A stretch of 64,000 nt of DNA from Paractinoplanes durhamensis (GCF_016862175.1 NZ_BOML01000057.1:186001-250000), one strand, 5' to 3'; positions 1-9,122 are shown, counted from the first letter of the stretch. The notes: generated from the sequence alone by a model not told the origin. Numbers and translations: made by a program.

Positions 1-65
1 ACACCGGTGACCGCGACCCGCTTCTTGCCCAGGAACTCCGATACGGCTTCCTTCATAGCGGTCAT
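1..65 (-). CDS. N-terminal fragment of a CoA-binding-domain-like protein (runs off the left edge)
   Basis: About 21 codons on the minus strand start at ATG 65-63, preceded by a strong GGAGGAGG ribosome binding site with good spacing. The peptide begins MTAMKEAVSEFLGKKRVAVT. It resembles the start of small actinobacterial CoA-binding (Rossmann-type, YccU-like) proteins, where a short helix leads into a beta strand ending in a V-x-G turn. Only the N-terminus is inside the window, so the family call is tentative. A second in-frame ATG at position 56 is less well placed relative to the ribosome binding site. Confidence 0.45.
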   Translation of the reverse strand, partial: MTAMKEAVSEFLGKKRVAVTG

Positions 66-201
66 CGTTGCCTCCTCCGGTAGCGCCGACGCTCTCATCG
101 TCATCTCAACCTGCACCGGCGGCCGAACCCCAGCCAGGGCCGAACGGCCCATCGTAGGCGTATGGTCCCGGCCGATCGACGCGAATCGGCGGAGGTGGTG
201 G

Positions 202-882
202 TCATTCCTGTTCGCCGGGGCGGACCAGCCCGCTCTGATACCCGATGACGACCAGCTGCGCCCGGTCCCGGACGCCGAGCTTGGTCATCGCCCGGTGCAC
301 GTGGGTCTTGGCGGTCAGCGGCGACAGCACCAGCCGCTCGGCGATCTCCTCGTTCGACCGGCCGAGCGCGACCAGCCGCAGCACCTCGCGCTCACGGTCG
401 GTGAGGCCGGCGAGCGCGGGCGGCACCACCGGCGGCGCCGACGGGCCGGACGACGTGCCGAGGAACCGGTCGATCAGCCCGCGGGTGGCCCGCGGCGTCA
501 GCAGGGCCTCGCCGGCGGCGACCACCCGGATCGCCCGCAGCAACTCCTCGGGCTCGACGTCCTTGCTGAGGAAGCCGCTCGCCCCGGCCCGCAGCGCGGC
601 CAGCACGTTCTCGTCGGCGTCGAAGGTGGTCAGCACCACCACCCGCACCCCGTCGAGCTCCCGGTCGGCGGTGATCCGGCGGGTCGCCTCGACGCCGTCC
701 ACCCCCGGCATCCGGATGTCCATGAGCACGACGTCGGCGCGCGCACTGCGGGCCAGCTCGACCGCCTCGGCACCGTCGGACGCCTCGCCGACCACCTCCA
801 TGCCGTCGGACAGGTCGATGATCAGCCGGAACCCGGCCCGGATCAGCTTCTGGTCGTCGGCGAGCAGCACCCGGACGGTCAC
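202..882 (-). CDS. NarL/FixJ-family response regulator
   Basis: The 226-residue protein has an N-terminal receiver domain (about residues 3-120) and a C-terminal LuxR-type helix-turn-helix (about 155-220). The receiver has the acidic pair in LLADDQKLIRAG, the phospho-acceptor Asp55 in VLMDIRMPG, and a T/K pair further on. The output domain has LTDREREVLRLVALGRSNEEI. It overlaps the histidine kinase gene upstream by 4 bp, so the two are translationally coupled and form a two-component pair. The signal and target genes are unknown. No nearby export or resistance gene points to a role. Confidence 0.95.
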   Translation of the reverse strand: MTVRVLLADDQKLIRAGFRLIIDLSDGMEVVGEASDGAEAVELARSARADVVLMDIRMPGVDGVEATRRITADRELDGVRVVVLTTFDADENVLAALRAGASGFLSKDVEPEELLRAIRVVAAGEALLTPRATRGLIDRFLGTSSGPSAPPVVPPALAGLTDREREVLRLVALGRSNEEIAERLVLSPLTAKTHVHRAMTKLGVRDRAQLVVIGYQSGLVRPGEQE

Positions 883-2066
883 GACAGTTGCTCCTGCAGA
901 CGAGGCGCCGGCAGCTCCACCCGTACCGCAAAAAGATCGGTGGCCATGAGCCGCGCCTCGACCCGGCCGCCCGCCGAGGCCGCGCGTTCCCGCATGCCGA
1001 TCAGCCCATACCCCGCTTCGGTGCCGGAGGCGCCGCCCGGAACCACCCCGTTGGTGATCTCGATGGCGAGGTGCTCGCGGCCGTAGCGGAACGATACCCG
1101 GACCGGCCCGCCGTCGCCGTGCTTGCGCGCGTTGGTCAGCGCCTCCTGGGTGATCCGGTAGGCGGCGAGATTGCCGGACGCGGGCAGCGGCCGCGGCTCG
1201 CCCTCCGGCACGTACTCGACCCGCACGCCGGCCGCGGCGAACGCCTCGAACAGCCGCGGCAGCTGCTCGATCCCCGGCGCGGGCTCCCGATCCTGCTCGC
1301 CGTCGTCGCGCAGCAGCCCGACGATCGAGGCAAGCTCCTGCACGACGATGCCGGCGGCCTGCCGGATGTGCGCGAGCGGCGGCCCGGCCGCCTCCGGTTG
1401 CCGGGGAAGCGCATACGCCGCCGCGCCGGCCTGCACGTTGATCACCGCGATGTGGTGGGCGACGACGTCGTGCAGCTCCCGCGCGATGCGCAGGCGTTCC
1501 TCCCCGACCCGCCGATGCACCTCGTCCTCACGGTTCTGCTCGGCCCGGCGGGCACGTTCCTCCACCTCGGTGACGTACGCCCGCCGGTTGCGCACCGCGT
1601 CGCCACCGGCCGCCGCCATCCCGGTCCAGGCGAAGAGCCCGAGGCTGAGCGGATTCCACCAACCGGTGTGCGACCCGGCGCCGGAGGCGATCCAGCAGAG
1701 CGCCCCGCACAGCACGGCCGTCGACCAGGTCAGCCGCCGGGGCGCCCGCACCGCGAGGTGATAGAGCGCGACCACCATCGCGAACATCGGCGCCGGCGAC
1801 CCCCACCCACGAACCAGGCAGAAGATCTCGGCCAGGGTGGAGAGGACGAGCACGGGAAGCGGAAACGTCCCACTGAGCCCGATCGCCACGGCCGCCCCGG
1901 CCGCCGCACCGAGGTCGGCGGCGAGCGGCATGCCGGGCCGGGGCCCGAGCCCGTTGCCGTCCTCCCGGTGCACCACCATCAGCGCACCGACCGCGGACAG
2001 CGCCCCGATCCCCAGCCCCGCAAGCCAGTTACGCAGCACCTGACCGGGCGGCGACCGCAAGAACAT
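879..2066 (-). CDS. NarL-type sensor histidine kinase (HisKA_3)
   Basis: This 395-residue kinase has several hydrophobic segments in its first ~150 residues (about four to five membrane helices, no large extracellular loop). A dimerisation helix follows with the phospho-acceptor His199 in RIARELHDVVAHHI, then an HATPase domain with an N-box-like ITQEALTNARKHG and a G-box near GYGLIGMRERA. It is the membrane partner of the response regulator encoded immediately downstream (ATGA overlap). The compact membrane domain fits a sensor of cell-envelope stress or of the membrane itself, as in many actinobacterial HisKA_3 kinases. That role is inference. The ribosome binding site (GGTGGG) is weak. Confidence 0.93.
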   Translation of the reverse strand: MFLRSPPGQVLRNWLAGLGIGALSAVGALMVVHREDGNGLGPRPGMPLAADLGAAAGAAVAIGLSGTFPLPVLVLSTLAEIFCLVRGWGSPAPMFAMVVALYHLAVRAPRRLTWSTAVLCGALCWIASGAGSHTGWWNPLSLGLFAWTGMAAAGGDAVRNRRAYVTEVEERARRAEQNREDEVHRRVGEERLRIARELHDVVAHHIAVINVQAGAAAYALPRQPEAAGPPLAHIRQAAGIVVQELASIVGLLRDDGEQDREPAPGIEQLPRLFEAFAAAGVRVEYVPEGEPRPLPASGNLAAYRITQEALTNARKHGDGGPVRVSFRYGREHLAIEITNGVVPGGASGTEAGYGLIGMRERAASAGGRVEARLMATDLFAVRVELPAPRLQEQLS

Positions 2067-2109
2067 TTACCCACCGTACGGTCGTCGCGGCGCCGCCACG
2101 TCTGACACC

Positions 2110-2274
2110 AGTGGTATCCCCACCTACCACCGCAGCAGTAGTTTCCGGTGGTGGCACGGACCGCGTAGCCGGCGATCGCCGAGCAAAGCGCACGTTTGGG
2201 AGTCCAAACCCCGTCGCTTCTCCCATAGTGAAGGAGGTGGGATCGGCTGTGACGCGTCGGGAAGGAAGTGCCGG
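2110..2274 (+). promoter_or_regulatory. Structured leader upstream of the chemotaxis receptor gene
   Basis: Between the divergent kinase and receptor genes there is a GC-rich leader with consecutive hairpin potential. CGGCGATCGCCG (about 2169-2180) is palindromic. The element GCAAAGCGCAC follows, then a 6-bp stem GTTTGG (2194-2199) / CCAAAC (2204-2209) with a GAGT loop. TCCCA (2221-2225) can pair with TGGGA (2238-2242) around a strong AAGGAGG (2231-2237). That strong Shine-Dalgarno lies 38 nt before the chosen GTG, and no in-frame start follows it closely. A cis-regulatory RNA is possible but unproven. Confidence 0.35.
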
Positions 2275-3921
2275 GTGGCGGATTCATGGTCAGCCGCGTT
2301 GCCCCCGTTGGTGGTCGAGAAGACGGCGAAGGCCGGCTGGTTCGGTAACCTGCGCGTAGGGGTCAAGATCACTACGGCGGTGGCGGTGGCGGTGTTCGCC
2401 GGGATCGTGGTCGCCGTCCTGGGACTGACCGGGATGAGCGTCGCCAACGGCAACGCCGTGGCCATCTACCAGGAAAACCTGCAACCGTCTGCGGCGTTGG
2501 CCAATGCGCAGGGTTCGTTCGACGACGAGATCTTCGGGCTGAGCATGATGAGCATCGCCACCTCCACAGCCGGCACCGAGCAGGCCCGCAAGGAGTCCCT
2601 CGCGGCCGCCGACATGGTCGCGACCGGAGTGCAGGGCTACGCGGATCTGGGCCTGGATCAGGCGCAGGAAGCCCCGATCGCCGCGCTGACCGCCGGACTG
2701 ACCGCGTTCAACAAGGTTCGCGACGAGCTGCTGATCCCGGCGGCGGCCAAGAGTGACAACGCCACGTTCGCCAAGGCCTACGCCACCAGCGCTGCCCCGC
2801 TGGTCGAACAGGTCAACAACGCGTTCGACGCGCTGGCCGCGTTCGAACAGTCCAGCGCCGCCCAGGCCGCCGACGACACCACCAGCTCGTACCACACCAG
2901 CCGCCTCTTGATGCTGGTGAGCCTGATGGTGGGGGTGCTGGCCTCCGCCCTGCTCGGCGCGATCACCGTCCGGCGGATCACCCGCCCCCTCGGCGAGGTC
3001 AACGCAACGCTCGCGCGCGTCGCCGACGGCGACCTCACCGGGACGGTCATGGTGCGGTCCCGCGACGAGGTCGGCAACATGGCCGGATCGCTGAACCGCG
3101 CCACCAGCGGGATGCGCGGCACCGTCCAGGCGCTCGGCACAGCCTCGCAATCCCTGGCCGCGGCCGCGGAGGAGCTCTCGACCTCCAGTTCCCAGATCGC
3201 CGGGAACGCCGAAGAGGCCAGCGCCCAGGCGGCCACCGTGGCCGGCGCGGCCGAGGAGATCCGCCGCAACATCGACACCGTGTCGGCCGGCTCCGAGCAG
3301 ATGGGCGCCTCGATCCGGGAGATCGCCCAGAACGCCAACCAGGCCGCCGAGGTGGCTGGGCAGGCCGTGACCATGGCCGAGACGACCAACCAGACCGTCT
3401 CCAAGCTCGGCGAGTCGTCTTCGGAGATCGGCAATGTCATCAAACTGATCACCGCGATCGCCGAGCAGACCAACCTGCTCGCGCTGAACGCGACCATCGA
3501 GGCGGCCCGGGCCGGCGAGCTGGGCAAGGGCTTCGCCGTGGTCGCCTCCGAGGTCAAGGACCTCGCCCAGGAGACGGCCCGGGCCACCGAGGACATCAGT
3601 ACCCGGGTGTCGGCGATCCAGGCCGACACCGGCACGGCGATCACCGCGATCGGTGAGATCAGCGAGGTGATCGCCAAGATCAGCGACTATCAGACCACGA
3701 TCGCGGCCGCCGTCGAGGAGCAGACCGCCACGACCGGCGAGATGAACCGCGGGGTGGCCGAGGCTGCGTCCGGGGTCAGTGAGGTCGCCACCGGCGTCGA
3801 TGCGCTGGCGACCACCACCCGGTTGACGACCGAGAGTGTGGGCGAAACTCAGCGCGCTGCCGAGGAACTCGCCCGGATGTCCGGCGAGCTGCAAGCCATG
3901 GTCGGCCGATTCCGGGTCTGA
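2275..3921 (+). CDS. Methyl-accepting chemotaxis protein
   Basis: The 548-residue receptor has a first transmembrane helix at about residues 31-55, an extracellular four-helix-type sensor (about 56-210) and a second transmembrane helix at about 211-232. A HAMP domain follows (about 233-285, with DEVGNMAGSLN), then a long cytoplasmic coiled-coil signalling domain. The hairpin tip IAEQTNLLALNATIEAARAG, which contacts CheA/CheW, is intact. The GTG start at 2275 is preceded by GGAAG. No che genes are in the window, so it is an orphan receptor gene feeding an array encoded elsewhere. It implies motility, as expected for zoosporic actinomycetes. The ligand is unknown. Confidence 0.96.
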   Translation: MADSWSAALPPLVVEKTAKAGWFGNLRVGVKITTAVAVAVFAGIVVAVLGLTGMSVANGNAVAIYQENLQPSAALANAQGSFDDEIFGLSMMSIATSTAGTEQARKESLAAADMVATGVQGYADLGLDQAQEAPIAALTAGLTAFNKVRDELLIPAAAKSDNATFAKAYATSAAPLVEQVNNAFDALAAFEQSSAAQAADDTTSSYHTSRLLMLVSLMVGVLASALLGAITVRRITRPLGEVNATLARVADGDLTGTVMVRSRDEVGNMAGSLNRATSGMRGTVQALGTASQSLAAAAEELSTSSSQIAGNAEEASAQAATVAGAAEEIRRNIDTVSAGSEQMGASIREIAQNANQAAEVAGQAVTMAETTNQTVSKLGESSSEIGNVIKLITAIAEQTNLLALNATIEAARAGELGKGFAVVASEVKDLAQETARATEDISTRVSAIQADTGTAITAIGEISEVIAKISDYQTTIAAAVEEQTATTGEMNRGVAEAASGVSEVATGVDALATTTRLTTESVGETQRAAEELARMSGELQAMVGRFRV

Positions 3922-3970
3922 GCCACGGCACCCGACCCGGCACGCCGGCTGAGCCGGATCGATCGGTCAT

Positions 3971-4023
3971 GGCGCTCCGCCGCCGAGCGCGCCCCGAACG
4001 GGTCGCCTCGGCGGCGGAGCGCC
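3971..4023. terminator. Bidirectional hairpin terminator
   Basis: A perfect 17-bp inverted repeat (arms 3971-3987 and 4007-4023, starting GGCGCTCC) with a 19-nt loop lies between the convergent receptor and GH62 genes. There is no U-tract, as is usual for high-GC actinobacterial terminators. Confidence 0.85.
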
Positions 4024-4044
4024 GGCTACCACCTCAGCACGGGG

Positions 4045-5442
4045 TCAGCGCTGCAGGGTGAGCAGAGCCGGGCGCCACGGCAGGCTGTTGTAGTCGCCGC
4101 CGGCGCTGGGGTCCTTGCCCTGGTAGAGCAGCTGCAGGTTGCACGGGTCGACGGTCTTGGTCTGGTCCGGGTTGGTGCGGACCAGGTCGCCGTGGCTGAT
4201 GTCGTTGGTCCAGGTGGCGCCGCTGTTGGCCTTGCCCGCGAACGGGTTGCTCTCGGTGGCCGCCTGCGGGGTCCACGTGCCGTCCAGGCTGGTGGCCGTG
4301 AACGAGCGGAAGTAGCGGCCGTTCGCGCCGATCGCCTCGACGATCATCAGGTACTGACTCTGGCCCTGGATCTTGTAGACCTCGACCGCTTCGAACAGGT
4401 TGTTCGTCGAGTCGCTCATGATCGTCGTGTACGACGAGCCGAAGCTGCCCGGGAAGTTGCCGATCGGCATGCTCGCCCGGTAGATCTTGCCGTTGTCGCC
4501 GGCGAAGAACAGGTACATGTTGGTGCCGTCGCCGATCAGGGTCTGGTCGATCACGCCGGTGCTGGAGCCGGTGATGCTGCCGGTGAACAGGGTCTGCACC
4601 GCCGACCAGCCGTTGGCGTTGGTGGGATCGCTGGACGTCTTGTAGCTGAATGCGGTCGGCCCCCACTGGTAGGCGAGCACCCAGATGTTCTTCGGGGCGA
4701 AGTAGAACAGTGTGGGCGCCACGGTGCCCGACGACATGCCGTTCTGGGCGGCCGACGCCATGTCGGACCAGTTGGTGAACAGGCCGAAGTTCATCGAGCC
4801 GTACGAGCCGCCGGCGACGGTCGACCCGTACACCAGGTGTTTGCCGTTGTAGACGACGTTGGTGAAGTCCTTGAGGGCGACCCATCCGTTCTTCGGCGTG
4901 GCCAGCGCCCCCGTCGACGACCAGCGGTAGGTCGACGGAAGGGTGCAGGTCGAAGGCGGCGAGGTGGTCGGCGCGGTCGTCGGTGTGGTGGTCGGCGCAG
5001 TGGTCGGTGTTGTCGTCGGCGCGGTGCTGCCGGTGCAGGTCACGCCGTTCACCGCGAAGCTCGTCGGCACCGGGTTGCTGCCCGTCCACGACCCGTTGAA
5101 GCCGAACGACACCGAGCCACCGGTCGCGACCGCACCGTTGTAGCTGACGTTCTTCGCGGTCACCGCCGACCCGCTCTGGGTGAGAGTCGTGTTCCAGGCC
5201 TGGGTCACCGTCTGCCCGGCACCGAACGACCAGGTCAGCGTCCAGCTGGTCAGCGGATCACCCAGGTTCGTGATCGACACGGCCGCGCCGAAGCCGCCCT
5301 GCCACTGCGACGACACCGCGTAGTTCACCGAACAGCCCGCGGCTGCGGCGTCGGCCGGCAACGCCACGGCGACCGCCGCCGACGCCAGCAATGCGGCACC
5401 GGCCGACACCGCGCCGATCTTGCGTGCTCTGGATCTGGTCAT
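4045..5442 (-). CDS. Secreted CBM2-GH62 alpha-L-arabinofuranosidase
   Basis: The 465-residue secreted enzyme has a signal peptide (residues 1-35, ending in an Ala-rich site), then a CBM2 cellulose/xylan-binding module (about 36-137, bounded by Cys residues and with the VSSQWQGGF motif). A Thr/Pro linker with TTAPTT units (about 140-163) leads to a GH62 catalytic domain beginning CTLPSTYRW. GH62 enzymes remove arabinose side chains from arabinoxylan, and conserved blocks such as NGKHLVYGSTV are present. It is the last gene of the xylan operon, 21 bp after the GH30 gene, with a GGAG ribosome binding site. A strong terminator follows. Confidence 0.93.
   Translation of the reverse strand: MTRSRARKIGAVSAGAALLASAAVAVALPADAAAAGCSVNYAVSSQWQGGFGAAVSITNLGDPLTSWTLTWSFGAGQTVTQAWNTTLTQSGSAVTAKNVSYNGAVATGGSVSFGFNGSWTGSNPVPTSFAVNGVTCTGSTAPTTTPTTAPTTTPTTAPTTSPPSTCTLPSTYRWSSTGALATPKNGWVALKDFTNVVYNGKHLVYGSTVAGGSYGSMNFGLFTNWSDMASAAQNGMSSGTVAPTLFYFAPKNIWVLAYQWGPTAFSYKTSSDPTNANGWSAVQTLFTGSITGSSTGVIDQTLIGDGTNMYLFFAGDNGKIYRASMPIGNFPGSFGSSYTTIMSDSTNNLFEAVEVYKIQGQSQYLMIVEAIGANGRYFRSFTATSLDGTWTPQAATESNPFAGKANSGATWTNDISHGDLVRTNPDQTKTVDPCNLQLLYQGKDPSAGGDYNSLPWRPALLTLQR
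5033..5350 (-). repeat. CBM2 DNA duplication, copy A (pairs with 6740-7057)
   Basis: The CBM2-coding stretch here matches 6740-7057 without any insertion or deletion (constant offset 1707). By eye it is roughly 90% identical, including long runs of identical third-codon positions. This points to recent duplication or gene conversion between the GH62 and GH30 genes. Confidence 0.85.
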
Positions 5443-5463
5443 GAGATTTCTCCTGGGGGACGG

Positions 5464-7146
5464 TTACGGGGTGAGGATGACCGTGGAGATGCTGCGGGCG
5501 GGGATGCTGACGGTGACCTGTCCGCCGTTGACGGTGGTGGCCTGACCGGCCGCGCTGGCGGTGCGCGAGGTGAGGTAGTCCTCGGCCGTGGTGACGTTCT
5601 GCGGGGCCTGGATCACGGCGTTGTCGACCGCACTGTTCGACCGGTTGAGGATGACGATTTTGATCTTGCCGCCGCCCTGATAGGCGGTCACCTCGAGCGG
5701 CGACGCCTTCGAGCTCTTGGTCAGCGCGATCCGCTGGTCGCCGGGGCGCACGTATTTGGCGTACTGACCAAAGGCATAACCACGCTTGAGCACGGCGCCG
5801 GTGGTAGTACCGGCGCTGCCGTCACCGATGAAGGAGTAGAAACGCTTGCCGTACCACCAGATGTAGGCGCTCCAGCCGGCTTCCATCGACCGGTTCACCG
5901 TGCGCATGACGGTGTCGAGGGTCTCGTCCCAGACGGCCAGGTTCCCGGCATCGCCCCAGGCGGTGGAGGTGTCACCGGCGGCCTCGTGGAAGTTCCACTC
6001 CGTCATCCACACCGGCTTCTTGTTCTGGTCGGCCAGGGGGTACGCCTTGAGCCGGCCGGCGTCCTCGGTTCCGTAGAGGTGCCCGCCGATGTAGCCGATG
6101 TTGTTGCGCGCGGTGGTGTCGTTCAGTGTCGGGTCGGTGTAGCCGTAGTTCAGGTTCACCGCCTCGGCGACCATCAGCTTGGTGTTCTGGATCTTCGCGC
6201 CCTGGTCACGGACGAAGTTGCGGAGTTCGTCGCCGCTCCAGTCCATCGAGTCGTAGGCGGGATGCCAGTCCGGCTCGTTCTGGATCGAGACGACGTCGAT
6301 GGTCACGCCCTGGTTCTTCATGTAGGTGACGTAGCTGTTGAGGTGGTCGGCGTAGTCGTCGTAGTAATCGGTCTTGAGCTTGCCGCCGTTGATCCGGCTG
6401 TTGTTGGTCTTCCACGCGGCCGGCGCCGTCCACGGCGAGGCGAGGATCTTCACGTTCGACCCCGACGCCTTGGCCGTCTTGAGTGCGCTGACCTGGGTTG
6501 CCCATTCGCTGGAGACCGGTGAGATGCCGGTCCGCACGATCGACAGCCCGAGCTGGCCGGTCCCCGAGCCGACGAGGGTCTGCGTTTCGGCGGTCGACCA
6601 GGCGCTGCCCCAGATGGAGACGGCCGAGCCGAACCCGTCGATCGTCTGGTATCTGGTAGCGGTGTCGACCGTGATGTCCGGTGTGGCCGGACCAGTGGTC
6701 GGACCAGTGGTCGGGGCGGTAGTCGGCGCGGTGCTACCGGTACAGGCCACACCATTGACGGCGAAACTCGTCGGCACCGGGTTGCTGCCCGTCCACGACC
6801 CGTTGAAGCCGAACGACACCGAACCGCCGGTCGCGACCGCACCGTTGTAGCTGACGTTCTTCGCGGTCACCGCCGACCCGCTCTGGGTCAGCGTCGTATT
6901 CCAGGCCTGGGTCACCGTCTGCCCCGCGCCGAACGACCACGTCAATGTCCAGCTGGACAGCGGATCACCGAGGTTGGTGATGGCGACGTCGGCACCGAAG
7001 CCACCCTGCCACTGCGACGACACGGCGTAGGCCACCGAGCAGCCCGCGGCCGCGGCGCCGGCCGGCAGTGCCGCCGCGACCCCGGCCGCGGTCAGCAGCA
7101 CACCGGCCGAGACGGCGGCGGCGGCGTTTCTAGCGGAAATGGTCAT
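5464..7146 (-). CDS. Secreted CBM2-GH30 glucuronoxylanase-like glycosidase
   Basis: The 560-residue enzyme has a signal peptide (1-33), a CBM2 (about 35-135), a short TTAPTT/TTGPTT linker and a GH30 clan-A catalytic domain (about 158-560) ending in a small beta-sandwich. The predicted acid/base is Glu291 in SIQNEPDW and the nucleophile is Glu383 in WMTEWNFH. The sequence is closest in feel to subfamily 8 enzymes, which cut glucuronoxylan beside methylglucuronic acid. The subfamily is inference. The start ATG 7146 overlaps the GH43 stop (ATGA), and the reading frame open further upstream lies inside that gene. Confidence 0.9.
   Translation of the reverse strand: MTISARNAAAAVSAGVLLTAAGVAAALPAGAAAAGCSVAYAVSSQWQGGFGADVAITNLGDPLSSWTLTWSFGAGQTVTQAWNTTLTQSGSAVTAKNVSYNGAVATGGSVSFGFNGSWTGSNPVPTSFAVNGVACTGSTAPTTAPTTGPTTGPATPDITVDTATRYQTIDGFGSAVSIWGSAWSTAETQTLVGSGTGQLGLSIVRTGISPVSSEWATQVSALKTAKASGSNVKILASPWTAPAAWKTNNSRINGGKLKTDYYDDYADHLNSYVTYMKNQGVTIDVVSIQNEPDWHPAYDSMDWSGDELRNFVRDQGAKIQNTKLMVAEAVNLNYGYTDPTLNDTTARNNIGYIGGHLYGTEDAGRLKAYPLADQNKKPVWMTEWNFHEAAGDTSTAWGDAGNLAVWDETLDTVMRTVNRSMEAGWSAYIWWYGKRFYSFIGDGSAGTTTGAVLKRGYAFGQYAKYVRPGDQRIALTKSSKASPLEVTAYQGGGKIKIVILNRSNSAVDNAVIQAPQNVTTAEDYLTSRTASAAGQATTVNGGQVTVSIPARSISTVILTP
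6740..7057 (-). repeat. CBM2 DNA duplication, copy B (pairs with 5033-5350)
   Basis: This is the second copy of the near-identical CBM2-coding segment, in the GH30 gene. The CBM2 modules of the GH43 and GH10 genes are clearly more diverged, so the similarity is specific to this adjacent pair. Confidence 0.85.
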
Positions 7147-9098
7147 GGCGAGGTCACTCCGAACTGGTTGACGGTCACCGCGCCGCCGAGGGCCGCGGTG
7201 GCGTAGTTGAAGATGCCGAAGCGGTAACCCATGAAGAACCGCCAGTCGCTGTTCAGGGGGAAGGCCGGTCCGAGCGTCGTATAGGTCGTGCCGTCGATGC
7301 TGTAGGAGAAGGTGGCCGTACGGCCGGAACCGGGTTGGATGTTCGCCGTGGCCCGAAGCCAGATCTTTCCGCCGGAGACGGTGGCCCCGGCGGCCTCGGC
7401 GCCGGTGCCGGTGGTGGTCCAACCACTGGTCGACATGGTCAGACCACTGGTCATCGAGACCCGGGTGGCGCCGTTGTCCTTGCGGATCCCGATCCACGCC
7501 GACGAATCCCGCAGCATCGCCAGCCCGGCCCGGTCACCATTGGTCATACCGGAGTAGTCGAGCTGCACGGTCGCGGTCGACGACGGCCCCTGGATGCGCC
7601 GGGTCAGGGTGTTGCGGGCGTTGTACAGGTCGCCGGTGACGGTCGCGGTGGCCAGCCGCAGCCCGTTGCCGACACTGAATTTGCTGGTGTCCGGGTTGTG
7701 GTTCCACTCGTACTGCGGGCCCAGGGTGCCGCCGGTGAAGGTGTCGGTGCCGGTCATCGCGGCGACCGGGTGCCAGGGCAGGTTGGGCCGGGGATAGCTG
7801 CTCCCCCATCGGCCGTTGACGGTCTGCAGGACCGGCCAGCCGTCGCCGCTCCAGGTGATCGGGGCCAGGGTCGGCATCCGGCCGCCGGGGAAGGCGTCGG
7901 TGAAGGCCATGTACCACCAATCGCCGTTCTGTGTCTGCACCAGGCCGCCCTGGTGCGGCACGCCACCCCCGGAGATCGGGCCGGGCAGGTCGAGCAGCAC
8001 CTGGCGTTGCTCGTACGGACCCCACGGGCTGGTCGACCGCAGCACGTACTGACCGTTGGCCGGCCGGGTGAGCCAGATGTAGTAGTAGCCGCCGCGCTTG
8101 TACATGCGGGAGCCTTCGAGCGTCCCGATCGACGACGGCGTCGTGTACACGGCCTGCGCCCGCACCTGCGCGGTCAGGTCGGCGGACAGCTGCGCGACGC
8201 TGATCGTGCCGTTGCCGTAGGCGACGTACGGCACGTCGTTGTCGAAGAGCAGCCCCGCGTCGTAATAGCAGGTGTTGAGCTTGGCCTTCTTGGCCCAGCC
8301 ACTGCCGATCGAGGCCGACGTATACACATAGGTGCGGTTGAATTCAGTGCAGCCGAGCCAGTAATAGGTGCCGTTGCTCGGCCGATAATTGAAGGCGGAA
8401 GCCCAAATTCCTTTGACGTACGCCCGGGAACCGCTCAGATCATAGGCGGACGAGTCGAAGTCCAGCCGCGGCACCGAGTGCCCGGCGTACTCCCAGTTGA
8501 TCAGGTCGTAGGAGCGCAGGATCGGCGCGCCGGGCGAGTAGTGCATGGTCGACGCCGAGTAGTAGTAGACGTCCCCGACCCGGATGATGTCACCGTCGGC
8601 GAAGTCCTGCCAGACGACCGGATTGGTGAAGGTGCTCGGTCCGTCAGCGGTCGGAGTCGGGGCCGTGGTCGGGGCCGTGGTCGGGGCCGTCGCACCGGTG
8701 CAGGCGACACCGTTGAGCGCGAAGCTCGCCGGCGCCGGGTTGGCCGACGTCCAGGCACCGTTGAAGCCGAAGCCGGCGCTGCCGCCGGTGGCCAGGTTGC
8801 CGTTGAACGACGCGCTGGTCACCGAGACCTGCGCGCCGGTCTGCCGGACCGACCCGTTCCACCACTGGGTGACGGTCTGCCCCGCGGCGAACGACCAGGT
8901 CAGCGTCCATCCGTTGATCGGGTCACCGAGGTTGGTGACGGTCACGTCGGCGCCGAAGCCGCCCTGCCACTGCGACGACACGGCATAGGTCACCGAGCAT
9001 CCGGCGGCCGCCGCCTGAGCGGGCAGCGCCACCGCCACGACGGCCGCCGTGAGCACGACTCCCGCCGCGAGCAGCGCGGCATCCGGTCTTGTTTTCAT
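7143..9098 (-). CDS. Secreted CBM2-GH43 beta-xylosidase / arabinofuranosidase
   Basis: The 651-residue protein has a signal peptide (1-33), a CBM2 (about 34-137) and a TTAPTT linker. A five-bladed GH43 propeller (about 158-450) follows, opening with TFTNPVVWQDFADGDII, where the catalytic base Asp is expected. A C-terminal beta-sandwich (about 455-651) follows, typical of GH43 enzymes acting on xylan oligosaccharides. It is the second gene of the operon, 24 bp after the GH10 gene, with a GGAGG ribosome binding site, and its stop overlaps the GH30 start. Whether the main activity is xylosidase or arabinofuranosidase cannot be told by eye. Confidence 0.92.
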   Translation of the reverse strand: MKTRPDAALLAAGVVLTAAVVAVALPAQAAAAGCSVTYAVSSQWQGGFGADVTVTNLGDPINGWTLTWSFAAGQTVTQWWNGSVRQTGAQVSVTSASFNGNLATGGSAGFGFNGAWTSANPAPASFALNGVACTGATAPTTAPTTAPTPTADGPSTFTNPVVWQDFADGDIIRVGDVYYYSASTMHYSPGAPILRSYDLINWEYAGHSVPRLDFDSSAYDLSGSRAYVKGIWASAFNYRPSNGTYYWLGCTEFNRTYVYTSASIGSGWAKKAKLNTCYYDAGLLFDNDVPYVAYGNGTISVAQLSADLTAQVRAQAVYTTPSSIGTLEGSRMYKRGGYYYIWLTRPANGQYVLRSTSPWGPYEQRQVLLDLPGPISGGGVPHQGGLVQTQNGDWWYMAFTDAFPGGRMPTLAPITWSGDGWPVLQTVNGRWGSSYPRPNLPWHPVAAMTGTDTFTGGTLGPQYEWNHNPDTSKFSVGNGLRLATATVTGDLYNARNTLTRRIQGPSSTATVQLDYSGMTNGDRAGLAMLRDSSAWIGIRKDNGATRVSMTSGLTMSTSGWTTTGTGAEAAGATVSGGKIWLRATANIQPGSGRTATFSYSIDGTTYTTLGPAFPLNSDWRFFMGYRFGIFNYATAALGGAVTVNQFGVTSP

Positions 9099-9122
9099 CA
9101 GAGATCCTCCGGGTCATGCTGG

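Noticed and set aside
4192..6522. Very long plus-strand open frame across the GH62 and GH30 genes
   Set aside because: It is a shadow in the high-GC third-position frame: Arg/Gly/Ala/His-rich composition, no domains, and antisense to two well-supported glycosidases.
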